Shown here: piece after piece, positions 51,793 to 61,031 of the stretch
How the letters are laid out: every line of letters begins with the position of its first letter
Position numbering within the stretch: position 1 is the first letter of the stretch
Assembly: GCF_042658685.1 (NCBI RefSeq)
Contig: NZ_JBHSQY010000012.1
DNA from: Macrococcoides bohemicum
Lineage (GTDB): Bacteria > Bacillota > Bacilli > Staphylococcales > Staphylococcaceae
Direction: 5' to 3' (one strand)
Length of the DNA: 64,000 nucleotides
Translations under genes and position numbers: made by a program
Notes under the pieces: generated by a model
Told to the model about the DNA's origin: nothing
The model's database searches: none
The model's input: the letters and a program-made list of their open reading frames with translations, nothing else

Positions 51793-52326
51793 ATGGGAAT
51801 TTTAAATACAGCAATTAATATGGCAACAAATACGATAAATAAAGAACAAAAAGTTAAGAAAGAAATTGATCACCTTCCAAAAAATGAAAGTGATTTAATA
51901 GAACGTCGAGAACGCTCAGAAAAATTAATTCATAATAAATCGTTAATGAGTTCTGCAGCAGCTGTTGTTCCGATTCCTGGCGTTGATGTAACTGCTGATA
52001 TGAAAATAATGACAGATATCATTGAGGAAATTAATGCGATATATGGATTAAGTCATAAACAGGTGAGTGGATATACTGACGAAATGAAACAAAAAATAGT
52101 TTTTTCTGCTGCTAAAACAGGCAGCGATTTCATCGGTAAAAAAATTTCAAAAGGATTAGTTGCAGTACTATTTAAAACTTTACTTCGAAGAGAAGTTCTG
52201 AAACAATCAAAATGGGTACCCGTTATCGGACAAGCTGTCTCTGGTACAATAAGTTATTATATGATGCAAAGGTTAGGTAAAGCACATATTGAAAAATGTG
52301 AAAAAGTAGCAAGAGCGTTAATATAA
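51793..52326 (+). CDS. DUF697/YcjF-like small membrane-associated protein
   Basis: About 177 residues from ATG 51793 with AGAGGTGAT as ribosome binding site; a longer TTG-started frame at 51769 is less likely. After a charged helical N-terminus (about 1-55) comes AAAVVPIPGVDVTADMKIMTDIIEEINAIYG, the hallmark of DUF697/YcjF-like domains (PIPGVD, then YG), followed by a C-terminal hydrophobic region WVPVIGQAVSGTISYYMM. Such domains associate with membranes and sometimes with GTPases, but no function is established. It stands alone between the methyltransferase gene and ptsH. Confidence 0.65.
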   Translation: MGILNTAINMATNTINKEQKVKKEIDHLPKNESDLIERRERSEKLIHNKSLMSSAAAVVPIPGVDVTADMKIMTDIIEEINAIYGLSHKQVSGYTDEMKQKIVFSAAKTGSDFIGKKISKGLVAVLFKTLLRREVLKQSKWVPVIGQAVSGTISYYMMQRLGKAHIEKCEKVARALI

Positions 52327-52474
52327 ATCAAAATTTAAATTTTACATATTTCAGACATTTTGATATTTATAATGTTAATTGTTTATTATAAGACGTTGAA
52401 TTAATTGAAGTTAAGGTATTTATTTGATATATTATCTATCGTATAGACTAATAAAGTTATATATAAAATAAACT

Positions 52475-52488
52475 GTTGCAAATGCAAC
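52475..52488 (+). promoter_or_regulatory. Small hairpin just upstream of the ptsH ribosome binding site
   Basis: GTTGC AAAT-type stem-loop: GTTGCA/TGCAAC (52475-52488), two to three bases before AAAGGAG. It may modulate initiation; it does not match a cre site. Confidence 0.3.
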
Positions 52489-52506
52489 CAAAGGAGAGTT
52501 TTTATT

Positions 52507-52773
52507 ATGGAACAACAATCTTACGTAATTATTGATGAAACAGGAATTCATGCACGTCCGGCAACGATGTTAGTACAAACTGCAAGCAAATTTGAATCAG
52601 ATATTCAATTAGAATATAACGCTAAAAAAGTTAACTTAAAATCAATTATGGGTGTAATGAGTTTAGGAGTAGGCAAAGATGCTGAAATCACTATCTATGC
52701 TGAAGGTTCAGATGAAAAAGAAGCTATCGAAGCTATCACAGATATTTTAGTTAAAGAAGGTTTAAGTAAATAA
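52507..52773 (+). CDS. ptsH: Phosphocarrier protein HPr
   Basis: 88 residues. The active His15 sits in ETGIHARPATMLVQTA and the regulatory Ser46 in NLKSIMGVMSLGVGK, the site HPr kinase phosphorylates to make the CcpA corepressor. It transfers phosphate from EI to the sugar-specific PTS enzymes. AAAGGAGAG ribosome binding site. The stop overlaps the ptsI start by one base. Confidence 0.95.
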   Translation: MEQQSYVIIDETGIHARPATMLVQTASKFESDIQLEYNAKKVNLKSIMGVMSLGVGKDAEITIYAEGSDEKEAIEAITDILVKEGLSK

Positions 52774-54482
52774 TGGAACACATTAAAGGGATAGGCGCAT
52801 CTGATGGTGTAGCGATTGCTAAAGCCTACCTTATGATTGAGCCAGACTTATCTTTTTCAGAAGAAAAAGTTACAGATACAGCTGCTGAAGTTGAAAAATT
52901 TAAAGCAGCTGTAAATCAATCAAAAGTAGAGTTAATGCAAATTAGAAATAATGCAGAAGTTGCATTAGGAGCTGATAAAGCTGCTATATTTGATGCGCAT
53001 TTATTAGTTTTAGAAGATCCGGAACTTATTAACCCAATTGAAGAAAATATTAAAAATAATCAATCAAATGCTGCAACTGCTTTATCTGAAGTTGCAACTA
53101 ATTTTGTTACTATATTTGAATCTATGGATAATGAATATATGAGAGAACGTGCAGCAGATATTAAAGACGTGTCTAAACGTGTCTTATCTCATATATTAGG
53201 TGTTACATTACCAAATCCGACTTTAATTGATGAGCCTGTAGTAATTATTGCAGAAGATTTAACACCTTCTGATACAGCGCAATTAAACAAGGCTTTTGTT
53301 CAGGGATTTGCCACGAACATCGGTGGACGTACTTCACACTCTGCAATTATGAGTCGTTCGTTAGAAATTCCTGCTGTTGTTGGTACAAAAAATATTACTG
53401 CTCTCGTTGAGCAAGGTGATTTTATAATCGTTGATGGCATCGAAGGAGAAGTAATTCTTAATCCTGATGAAGCTACAATTACTGCCTATAAGCAGAAACA
53501 ATCTCAATTTATTGAAGAAAAAGAATTACTGAAACAACTTGTTAATGATAAAACTGTAACTTCAGAAGGAAAACATGTAGAACTAGCAGCAAATATTGGA
53601 ACACCTGATGATTTAACTGGTGTTGTAAACAATGGCGCTGAAGGTATTGGTCTATATCGTACAGAGTTTTTATATATGGGACGCGATACTATGCCATCTG
53701 AAGATGAACAGTATGAAGCATATGCTAAAGTTTTAAAAGAGATGAAAGGTAAACGTGTTGTTGTAAGAACATTAGATATTGGTGGAGATAAAGAGTTACC
53801 TTATCTCAACTTACCTAAAGAAATGAACCCATTCTTAGGTTACAGAGCAATTCGTTTATGTCTTGCACAACCTGAAATTTTCAGACCTCAACTTAGAGCT
53901 TTATTACGTGCATCTGTTCATGGCAATTTAAGTATCATGTTCCCGATGATTGCAACAATTAACGAATTCCGTGAGGCAAAAGCTATTTTAGAAGATGAAA
54001 AAGCTAACTTAACGAAAGAAAATATTAAATTTAGCGATAATATTGAATTAGGTATCATGGTTGAGATCCCATCAACAGCAGCTATGGCTGATATCTTTGC
54101 TAAAGAAGTAGATTTCTTTAGTATTGGTACGAATGATTTAATTCAATATACTATGGCTGCTGACCGTATGTCTGAGCGTGTTTCTTATTTATACCAACCA
54201 TATAACCCTGCAATATTGAGACTTGTGAAACAAGTCATTGATGCAAGCCATAAAGAAGGTAAATGGACAGGTATGTGTGGAGAAATGGCTGGGGATACAA
54301 CAGCTATTCCACTATTATTAGGATTAGGCTTAGATGAGTTTTCTATGAGTGCGACAAGTATTTTAAGAGCGCGTCGTCAAATTAAAAACTTAAGTCAAGT
54401 TGAAATGGCTAAAATAGCTGAACAGGCATTAAACTGCTCAACGCAAGAAGAAGTAATCTCTTTAGTAGATGCTTATCTATAG
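52773..54482 (+). CDS. ptsI: PTS enzyme I
   Basis: 569 residues. IKGIGASDGVAIAKAYL at the N-terminus, the phosphohistidine in NIGGRTSHSAIMSRSLEIPAVVG split by a helical HPr-binding domain, GIGLYRTEFLYMGRD, and the PEP-binding region SIGTNDLIQYTMAADR and GMCGEMAGD. It starts sugar phosphotransfer from PEP to HPr. Coupled to ptsH and terminated by the palindrome at 54491. Confidence 0.95.
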   Translation: MEHIKGIGASDGVAIAKAYLMIEPDLSFSEEKVTDTAAEVEKFKAAVNQSKVELMQIRNNAEVALGADKAAIFDAHLLVLEDPELINPIEENIKNNQSNAATALSEVATNFVTIFESMDNEYMRERAADIKDVSKRVLSHILGVTLPNPTLIDEPVVIIAEDLTPSDTAQLNKAFVQGFATNIGGRTSHSAIMSRSLEIPAVVGTKNITALVEQGDFIIVDGIEGEVILNPDEATITAYKQKQSQFIEEKELLKQLVNDKTVTSEGKHVELAANIGTPDDLTGVVNNGAEGIGLYRTEFLYMGRDTMPSEDEQYEAYAKVLKEMKGKRVVVRTLDIGGDKELPYLNLPKEMNPFLGYRAIRLCLAQPEIFRPQLRALLRASVHGNLSIMFPMIATINEFREAKAILEDEKANLTKENIKFSDNIELGIMVEIPSTAAMADIFAKEVDFFSIGTNDLIQYTMAADRMSERVSYLYQPYNPAILRLVKQVIDASHKEGKWTGMCGEMAGDTTAIPLLLGLGLDEFSMSATSILRARRQIKNLSQVEMAKIAEQALNCSTQEEVISLVDAYL

Positions 54483-54490
54483 TTAAACAA

Positions 54491-54530
54491 AATAAAGAAG
54501 AAGCTGAAAATTTTCAGCTTCTTCTTTATT
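54491..54530. terminator. Bidirectional terminator between ptsI and phosphoesterase gene
   Basis: A perfect 40-base palindrome whose arm contains GAAGAAGCTGAAAA; flanking A and T runs make it active both ways. The opposing gene's stop codon is inside it. Confidence 0.9.
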
Positions 54531-55356
54531 TGATGTAAATCTTTGTAATTTGTGGTTTAGCGAATATTCTAATTGGTAAATGTGTACTACCAAGACCACG
54601 GGACACATGAAGATACATGCTATGTTTTTTATATTTTAATCTAAATAAACCTTTTAAATATTTTCTCCCTAATGATGGTTTAATTGGTGCACCCAGAATA
54701 GGGATAAAAATCTGTCCACCATGACTATGTCCGGATAATTGGAGGTCAACATTAAATTGCTTAACAAAGTCTGCATAATCTGGTTCATGTACTAAAGTGA
54801 TGGTGTAGTCATTGACATGCTTTCTGTTGCGTAGTGCCTGTTCAATATTTCCGGATGCATTAAGAATATCATCAGTGCCACAAATATATATATCTTCTCC
54901 ATCATAGTTTATATATTTACCAAAGTTATTCAGCACTGTAATATGACTATTAGTCAATACTGTTTCTAAATTATGTGTTAAGTGTGTACGCTGATCGTGA
55001 TTACCATAAGAAAAGTACACGCCTAATGGGGCTTTAATTGTTTTTAGCAATGGTATATAATCATGAGGATTCTCTTTAAACACTTCTAAATTATCAAATA
55101 AATCTCCGGTAATCATGACGATATCAGGCTGTAGTTTATTGATTATTTTAATGTGTTCTATTAAATCATGATAATTATACTGAAAGCCGACGTGTAAATC
55201 TGAGATATGTACAATTGATAACGGTCGAACATGGTGTAATCTCAAACCTTTAATAGTTATACTATCAACATCAACATTTTTTGGATTGGAATGAAATAAT
55301 GGTACCAAACTTTTTCCGAAGCGGTCTATCATGCTATACATTAAAAACTTAAACAT
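54526..55356 (-). CDS. Membrane-associated metallophosphoesterase (YkuE/YaeI-like)
   Basis: 276 residues, ATG at 55356 with GGAG eight bases before; the longer frame from 55416 lies inside the glutaredoxin gene and is rejected. The calcineurin-like metal-site motifs appear in order: HISDLHVG, TGDLFDN, YGNHDQRTH, LVHEPDYADF and LSGHSHGGQIFIP. The N-terminal region MFKFLMYSMIDRFGKSLVPLF may associate with the membrane. Relatives include B. subtilis YkuE and UDP-diacylglucosamine-hydrolase-like enzymes; the substrate is unknown. It overlaps the upstream glutaredoxin-like gene by eight bases. Confidence 0.8.
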   Translation of the reverse strand: MFKFLMYSMIDRFGKSLVPLFHSNPKNVDVDSITIKGLRLHHVRPLSIVHISDLHVGFQYNYHDLIEHIKIINKLQPDIVMITGDLFDNLEVFKENPHDYIPLLKTIKAPLGVYFSYGNHDQRTHLTHNLETVLTNSHITVLNNFGKYINYDGEDIYICGTDDILNASGNIEQALRNRKHVNDYTITLVHEPDYADFVKQFNVDLQLSGHSHGGQIFIPILGAPIKPSLGRKYLKGLFRLKYKKHSMYLHVSRGLGSTHLPIRIFAKPQITKIYIK

Positions 55357-55582
55357 TTTTAGTCTCCATATACTTTTCAATGGCTTCGATATCTGGTGTA
55401 TAGAATAATTTTTCATCTATTTTAATTAGAGGGGTACTCAAAGCATCGTAATCAATCATCTCTATTTTATATGCCATATTTTTGATATTTTTTTCTTTAA
55501 ATTGAAGAGAAGAGTGTCTGAAATAGTTTTTGATAAATTCGCATGGTGGACAATCATCTTGTGTGTATATTTCAATATTCAT
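55349..55582 (-). CDS. Glutaredoxin/NrdH-like thioredoxin-fold protein
   Basis: 77 residues, MNIEIYTQDDCPPCEFIKNYF: a CPPC redox motif at residues 11-14 in a glutaredoxin-like fold, then the conserved cis-proline segment ALSTPLIKIDEK. It could reduce small thiols or a specific partner. GAGGTAATGATATG gives the ribosome binding site. It forms a two-gene operon with the phosphoesterase gene. Confidence 0.75.
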   Translation of the reverse strand: MNIEIYTQDDCPPCEFIKNYFRHSSLQFKEKNIKNMAYKIEMIDYDALSTPLIKIDEKLFYTPDIEAIEKYMETKNV

Positions 55583-55703
55583 ATCATTACCTCTTTACTA
55601 CTTTTTAATAACTATAAATACTATAGCGATTTCAGACAGAATTATCAATATTAATGGTATTATATGCAAATGTAATTTAAATAGTTCGAAGATGATCACA
55701 TAT

Positions 55704-55720
55704 TTGTCACAAAACTGTTA
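55704..55720. promoter_or_regulatory. 17-base motif shared by the cydA and pdhA upstream regions
   Basis: TTGTCACAAAACTGTTA differs at one position from TTGTGACAAAACTGTTA at 63442-63458. The first nine bases are a near-palindrome centred on the differing base (TTGT-C/G-ACAA), as expected of an operator. Both sites precede respiratory or oxidative-metabolism genes. Confidence 0.5.
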
Positions 55721-55767
55721 GGCGTTTCGCTTTATATTCCTTATAAGGTGTATTAAACTTAAAGAAA

Positions 55768-55783
55768 TGTGAGTACAATCACA
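55768..55783. promoter_or_regulatory. Rex/ArcR-like operator before cydA
   Basis: TGTGAGTACAATCACA: a perfect TGTGA-N6-TCACA palindrome, the Crp/Fnr (ArcR) consensus and close to the Rex site TTGTGAA-N4-TTCACAA. It lies directly before the AAAGGAGG ribosome binding site of cydA, suggesting redox or oxygen control by roadblock. Confidence 0.6.
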
Positions 55784-55797
55784 AAAGGAGGATTATC

Positions 55798-57141
55798 ATG
55801 GATGGTGTTATTTTAAGTCGCTTATTAACAGCGATGACGTTAGGTTTTCATATAATTTTTGCCACCATTGGTGTAGGTATGCCACTGATGATAATGATTG
55901 CAGAAGGATTAGGGATAAAATATAATAATCCGAAGTATACTGCTATGGCGAGACGTTTTGCTAAAACATTCACGATAACTGTCGCAGTAGGTGTTGTAAC
56001 TGGAACGATTATTGGTTTACAACTTTCATTATTATGGCCATCATTTATGCAGTTGGGTGGACAAGTTATTGCACTACCACTTTTTATGGAAACATTTGCG
56101 TTCTTTTTTGAGGCAATTTTCTTAAGTATATATTTATATACATGGGATCGATTTAAAAATAAATGGACGCATTGGTTACTAAATATTCCTATCATTATTG
56201 GTTCAACATTAAGCGCATTATTTATCACGAGTGTGAATTCATTTATGAACACACCGGAAGGTTTTAAAGTGAAAAATGGAGTGCTGGTTGATATTGATCC
56301 GATACAAGCGATGTTAAACAGTTCATTTTTTGTACGTGCTTTTCATGTTGTAACGACAGGTGGAATGACGATTGCTTTCTGTATTGCGAGTGTAGCAGCC
56401 GTGAAATTACTACGAAATAAATTCCCGGAAGATAAAGATTATCATATGAAATCTTTAAAAATGGCGATGATCGTAGGGGTAATTTTTAGTTTACTGACGA
56501 TTTTAGCGGGCGATTTATCGGCGAAGTTCCTGCACAATGAACAACCTGAAAAATTAGCTGCAATGGAATGGCATTTTGAAAGTGATAAAAATGCTGACTT
56601 AGTCTTATTCGGTGTTCTTGATGAAAAAACACAAGAAGTAAAAGGTGCAATTAAAATACCTGGTATGCTGAGTTTTCTTGCTGATAACAGTTTTGATACT
56701 ACTGTAAAAGGGTTAGATGAAATACCTAAAGATGAACAACCTCCTTTGATCATTCATTACTTCTTCGATTTAATGGTGTTCTTTGGTATGTTTAGCTTTG
56801 CAGTCAGTATTTTATATGTAATATTAAATAAGATGAAAAATAAGTTAGCAACGCATAATTTCATGCTATACTTAATTGCTTTAACTGGTCCTCTATGTAT
56901 GTTAGCCATAGAATTTGGATGGTTCCTAGCTGAGATGGGACGTCAACCATGGTTGTTACGTGGTTATATGAAAGTTGCCGAAGGTGCTACACATGCTGAT
57001 GGTGTGAGCCTTGTGCTTGTTGCATTCGGATTACTGTATCTTGTATTAGGGTTTTCATGTAGTTACGTTTTACTGCGTATGTACAAAGATAAACCAGCCC
57101 AATTTGATGTTGAGCAATATACCAAAGGAGGTGCCAAATAA
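55798..57141 (+). CDS. cydA: Cytochrome bd-type quinol oxidase subunit I
   Basis: 447 residues with about nine membrane helices. The N-terminal LTAMTLGFHIIFATIGVGMPL holds the haem b595 His; GRQPWLLRGYMK is the conserved GRQPW motif near the C-terminus; the Q-loop (about 240-310) is short. With CydB it reduces O2 to water with quinol and high O2 affinity. AAAGGAGG precedes ATG. It overlaps cydB by one base. Confidence 0.94.
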   Translation: MDGVILSRLLTAMTLGFHIIFATIGVGMPLMIMIAEGLGIKYNNPKYTAMARRFAKTFTITVAVGVVTGTIIGLQLSLLWPSFMQLGGQVIALPLFMETFAFFFEAIFLSIYLYTWDRFKNKWTHWLLNIPIIIGSTLSALFITSVNSFMNTPEGFKVKNGVLVDIDPIQAMLNSSFFVRAFHVVTTGGMTIAFCIASVAAVKLLRNKFPEDKDYHMKSLKMAMIVGVIFSLLTILAGDLSAKFLHNEQPEKLAAMEWHFESDKNADLVLFGVLDEKTQEVKGAIKIPGMLSFLADNSFDTTVKGLDEIPKDEQPPLIIHYFFDLMVFFGMFSFAVSILYVILNKMKNKLATHNFMLYLIALTGPLCMLAIEFGWFLAEMGRQPWLLRGYMKVAEGATHADGVSLVLVAFGLLYLVLGFSCSYVLLRMYKDKPAQFDVEQYTKGGAK

Positions 57142-58160
57142 TGGATTATCAACATATTGGTATTTTAGTATTATGGACATTTCTATTTGGTTACGTTATT
57201 TTAGGGGCAATTGATTTCGGTGCAGGTTTCTTTATACTATATGCAAAACTTACAGATCAGGAAAATGAATTAAAGGACGTTATTTCAAGATACTTGAATC
57301 CTGTATGGGAAGTTACTAATGTTTTCTTAGTATTTTTCTTTGTAGGTATCGTAGGATTTTTCCCTGATACGGCTTATTATTTCGGTTCAACTTTGTTGCT
57401 GCCTGTAAGTGTTGCTTTATTGCTACTCACAGTTCGTGGCTCATTTTATGCGTTTGAAACGTATGGTAAAGACTCTAAGCTTGCGTGGGTCGCGTTATAT
57501 GGTATTTCAGGATTACTTATTCCTGCAGCTTTTTCAACAGTATTAACCATTTCAGAAGGTGGCTTTATCACAAAGACTGCCAAAGGTGTTGAATTGAAAT
57601 GGTTTGAATTATTAATGAGCCCATATGCATGGAGTGTTGTATTTTTATGTATCATCTCTGTGTTATATATTTCATCAGCATTTTTAACAGTTTATGCGCA
57701 CAAAGCAAAAGATAGACCTGCTTATAAGATACTTCGAACATGGTTTTTAATATGGGCATTACCAATGCTTGTGATTTGTCAGTTTACATTTTTGAGTTTA
57801 AGACAACAAAATAAAGAGCATTTCGATATTGCAACAGGACAATACTGGTGGTTATTTGGACTAAGTATCGTATTTTTCTTAATCGCTTTTGCATTATATT
57901 ATTTTGAGAAAAATCTTGAAATTGGCCTTGTCATGGTAATTCTTCAATTTGCTACAGCATTCTATGGGTATGGTATTTCTAAGTTACCTTATATTTTATA
58001 TCCTTATGTCAATATGGATAAAGCTGTAGTAAATGAAACAATGGCATTCGGATTAGTCGTGGTGTTTATTTTAGGTTTACTTTTATTACTTCCTTCTTTA
58101 TATTTATTATTGAGACTATTCGTATTTGATACCGAATATGTTAAAGGTAAGAAGAAATAA
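57141..58160 (+). CDS. cydB: Cytochrome bd-type quinol oxidase subunit II
   Basis: 339 residues, about eight helices. ILGAIDFGAGFFILY and RYLNPVWEVTNVFLVFFFVGIVGFFP match CydB; the C-terminus is basic (KGKKK). It pairs with CydA. Translationally coupled; ktrA follows 12 bases later. Confidence 0.92.
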   Translation: MDYQHIGILVLWTFLFGYVILGAIDFGAGFFILYAKLTDQENELKDVISRYLNPVWEVTNVFLVFFFVGIVGFFPDTAYYFGSTLLLPVSVALLLLTVRGSFYAFETYGKDSKLAWVALYGISGLLIPAAFSTVLTISEGGFITKTAKGVELKWFELLMSPYAWSVVFLCIISVLYISSAFLTVYAHKAKDRPAYKILRTWFLIWALPMLVICQFTFLSLRQQNKEHFDIATGQYWWLFGLSIVFFLIAFALYYFEKNLEIGLVMVILQFATAFYGYGISKLPYILYPYVNMDKAVVNETMAFGLVVVFILGLLLLLPSLYLLLRLFVFDTEYVKGKKK

Positions 58161-58172
58161 CGGAGGTGTAGT

Positions 58173-58835
58173 ATGGAAAAAGAATTTGTAGTTATCGGCT
58201 TAGGACGTTTTGGTGGGAGCATTGTAAAAGAATTAAATGCATTGGATATGGACGTAATGGCTATAGATTCTGATGAAGCACGAGTCAATGAATATGCAGA
58301 TATTGCAACGCATGCTGTTATTGCAGATACAACTGATGAGAACGTATTAAAGAGTTTAGGTATACGCAACTTCGATCACGTTATTGTTGCGATAGGAGAT
58401 AACATACAGGCAAGTATATTAACAACTCTAATCTTGAAAGATATCGGTGTAAAAAAAGTTACAGCAAAAGCGCAAAATGATTATCATGCTAAAGTATTAA
58501 ATAAAATTGGTGCAGATACAGTTGTCCACCCTGAACGAGACATGGGAAGAAGAATTGCGCACAATGTTGCAAGTTCTTCTGTATTGGATTATCTTGAACT
58601 ATCAGATCAGCATTCAATTGTGGAAATTCGAGCAGGTGAAACATTAACAGGTAATTCTATTTTAGATTTAGATATCCGAGCGAATTATGGCTTAAACATT
58701 ATTGCGGTTAAACGAGGAAAAGAAATTATCGTTTCACCAGACCCGAGCGTTATTATTGAAAATGGTGATATATTAATTATGATTGGCCATGATAATGACT
58801 TAAATCGTTTTGAGAAAAAGATTATTAATGACTAA
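58173..58835 (+). CDS. ktrA: K+ uptake regulatory RCK subunit KtrA/KtrC
   Basis: 220 residues. TrkA-N/RCK nucleotide-binding domain VVIGLGRFGGSIVKELNALDMDVMAIDSDEARV, then a TrkA-C domain from about 135 (IVEIRAGETLTGNSILDLDIR). It forms the cytoplasmic ring that gates a KtrB-type potassium channel and binds ATP/ADP or c-di-AMP. The same cydAB-ktrA order occurs in S. aureus. Ends at a shared terminator. Confidence 0.9.
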   Translation: MEKEFVVIGLGRFGGSIVKELNALDMDVMAIDSDEARVNEYADIATHAVIADTTDENVLKSLGIRNFDHVIVAIGDNIQASILTTLILKDIGVKKVTAKAQNDYHAKVLNKIGADTVVHPERDMGRRIAHNVASSSVLDYLELSDQHSIVEIRAGETLTGNSILDLDIRANYGLNIIAVKRGKEIIVSPDPSVIIENGDILIMIGHDNDLNRFEKKIIND

Positions 58836-58844
58836 ATGATCGAA

Positions 58845-58873
58845 AAAAATAGACCCTGTCGGGTCTATTTTTA
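58845..58873. terminator. Bidirectional terminator between ktrA and rnjA
   Basis: AAAAATAGACCC pairs with GGGTCTATTTTT around TGTC; the rnjA stop lies at its edge. Confidence 0.9.
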
Positions 58874-60583
58874 TTTTGTCGTTTCTTGTTCAACAAGTTG
58901 TTCGTTATTTTTATTAACATCCATAATCATTGGTAAAATCATCGGCTTACGTTTTGTTTTTTCATATAAAAATGGTGATAAATTTTCAGAAATGACATTT
59001 TTAATATGATGCCATTCAAGTGCTTCACCAGAATTTAGTTTTTCAATGACTTTCTTTTTCAGCAAACGACTCGCATCATAGATTAAATGACCTGATTCTC
59101 TCATGTAAACAAAGCCTCTTGAAATAATATCTGGACCACTTAGTAACTGATTCGTTTTAAAGTCAATACTCACAACAACAATTACCAGACCTTCCTCAGA
59201 TAATATTTTACGGTCTTTGATTACAACATTGCCGATATCACCAATACCACTACCATCAACGAGTATATTCCCCGAAGGTACATGACCTGCGAAGCGCGCG
59301 CTGTCCTTAGTCAATGCTAGAATATCACCATTTTCATGGATAAATACGTTATCAGGATTTACACCGCAATCAATACCGAGTTGACCATGTAAGCTTTGCA
59401 TACGATATTCTCCGTGAATAGGCATAAAGAATTTAGGTTTCATTAATCTTAGCATAAGTTTTTGTTCTTCCTGAGAACCATGACCCGATGTATGAATATT
59501 TGATAGCTTACCGTGGATGACATCAGCACCTGCTTTGTATAAAGCGTTGATCGTACGGTTAACGCTTAATGTATTACCCGGGATTGGTGAAGACGAGAAA
59601 ATAACAGTATCATCAGGAATGATAGAGATTTGACGATGTGTACCATTAGCAATACGTGACAATGCTGCCATTGGTTCACCTTGAGAACCCGTACATAAAA
59701 TTAATAATTTATGTTTAGGAATACTGTTAATTTTATTTGCTTCTACAAATGTTTCTGGTGGTACTTTGATGTATCCAAGTTCAGTACCAATTTTAATATT
59801 ATTCTCCATTGAACGGCCGAATATAACTATTTTACGGTCAAATTTAACTGCCGCTTCAATCGCTTGCTGTACACGATAAATATTTGAAGCAAATGTAGCA
59901 AAAATAATTCTGCCGGTACATTTTCTAAAAATTTGTTCTACGTTTTGTCCGACTTCACGTTCACTGATCGTGAAGTTCGGAATTTCAGCATTTGTTGAAT
60001 CTGATAATAGACATAACACACCTTCTTCACCAAGCTGTGCCATCTTTGCGATATTAGCAGGTTCACCAACAGGCGTGAAATCAAATTTAAAGTCACCAGT
60101 ATGCACTATTTTTCCTTCTGGTGTATCAACGATAATACCATATGCTTCTGGTATAGAATGCGTTGTTAAATAGAAAGACACTTTCAGATGTTTAAATTCA
60201 AAGACACTGTCTTCTGTTATTGGATTTAACTGTGCAGTGCGAAGTAAACCATGTTCTTCAAGTTTATTTCGGATTAAACCTAGTGCAAGTGGTCCACCGT
60301 AAATTGGAACGTTTAACTGTTTTAATAGGAATGGTACACCACCGATATGATCTTCATGTCCATGGGTAATGAATAATCCTTTTATACGTTCCTGATTTTG
60401 TACAAGATAAGTATAATCAGGAATGACATAATCGATACCAAGTAACTCGTCCTCGGGAAACTTGATACCTGCATCAATAACGATAATTTCGTCCTGATAC
60501 TCAACGGCGTAGGTATTTTTACCGATTTCACCCATACCACCAAGGGCGAATACACCAACTTCATTTTTTTGTAAAGGCTTCAT
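58871..60583 (-). CDS. rnjA: Ribonuclease J1
   Basis: 570 residues of the metallo-beta-lactamase/beta-CASP family. Metal motif FITHGHEDHIGGVPFLL, HTGDFKFD, SDSTNAEIPNF, FATFASNIYRVQQA in the beta-CASP insert, LCTGSQGEPMAALSRIA and MPIHGEYRM; a C-terminal domain follows. It is a 5'-exonuclease/endonuclease central to RNA decay in Firmicutes. Its ATG directly abuts the rpoY stop, so the two are co-transcribed. Confidence 0.95.
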   Translation of the reverse strand: MKPLQKNEVGVFALGGMGEIGKNTYAVEYQDEIIVIDAGIKFPEDELLGIDYVIPDYTYLVQNQERIKGLFITHGHEDHIGGVPFLLKQLNVPIYGGPLALGLIRNKLEEHGLLRTAQLNPITEDSVFEFKHLKVSFYLTTHSIPEAYGIIVDTPEGKIVHTGDFKFDFTPVGEPANIAKMAQLGEEGVLCLLSDSTNAEIPNFTISEREVGQNVEQIFRKCTGRIIFATFASNIYRVQQAIEAAVKFDRKIVIFGRSMENNIKIGTELGYIKVPPETFVEANKINSIPKHKLLILCTGSQGEPMAALSRIANGTHRQISIIPDDTVIFSSSPIPGNTLSVNRTINALYKAGADVIHGKLSNIHTSGHGSQEEQKLMLRLMKPKFFMPIHGEYRMQSLHGQLGIDCGVNPDNVFIHENGDILALTKDSARFAGHVPSGNILVDGSGIGDIGNVVIKDRKILSEEGLVIVVVSIDFKTNQLLSGPDIISRGFVYMRESGHLIYDASRLLKKKVIEKLNSGEALEWHHIKNVISENLSPFLYEKTKRKPMILPMIMDVNKNNEQLVEQETTK

Positions 60584-60796
60584 TTAGATCGTCTCCACGC
60601 TGTAATTTTCAGCTTTTTGTTCGTACTCTAAATGAGCACCTTTTAATTCCTGAACAAATTCAATGTTATAAGGACGATCAATTAAATATCTTCTAACTTG
60701 TTCTTCACTTACAGCTTCAAAATATTTAACTTGTGTGTTCTCACGAATAATTACTTCACTTTTGTCTTCTTGAAAAAATACTTTAAAAATTGCCAT
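60584..60796 (-). CDS. rpoY: RNA polymerase epsilon subunit RpoY
   Basis: 70 residues, MAIFKVFFQEDKSEVIIRE, the YkzG/DUF1447 family that binds the core RNA polymerase. AGGAGG precedes the ATG. It is encoded upstream of rnjA with no gap, the conserved Bacillales arrangement. Confidence 0.93.
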   Translation of the reverse strand: MAIFKVFFQEDKSEVIIRENTQVKYFEAVSEEQVRRYLIDRPYNIEFVQELKGAHLEYEQKAENYSVETI

Positions 60797-60834
60797 TAAT
60801 AAATAGCCTCCTTATTATTATATACATAAAGAAT

Positions 60835-60852
60835 GCCCTAGGAGTCTAGGGC
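60835..60852. promoter_or_regulatory. Hairpin in the rpoY-rnjA leader
   Basis: GCCCTAG and CTAGGGC form a perfect 7-base stem with a 4-base loop, 38 bases before rpoY on its transcript. No T-run follows, so it is not a terminator. RNase J genes are often autoregulated and a 5' stem could protect or expose the transcript. Confidence 0.35.
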
Positions 60853-61031
60853 TAAACATAAACCGTACAAGACATTTATATTAAATGTATAAGTATTCTT
60901 ATCTTACATGAATTAATATGCTAGTGTAAAGTCTTTGCATGCAACTTCTTCATATATATAATAATACATTTTTGAAATAATGCGTAGAAAAAGGTAAACT
61001 AAAGGTAAAAATATTGTACGGAGGCTTAAAC

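Noticed and set aside
52475..52488. cre site before ptsH
   Set aside because: The GTTGCAAATGCAAC palindrome does not fit TGWAANCGNTNWCA (no central CG).
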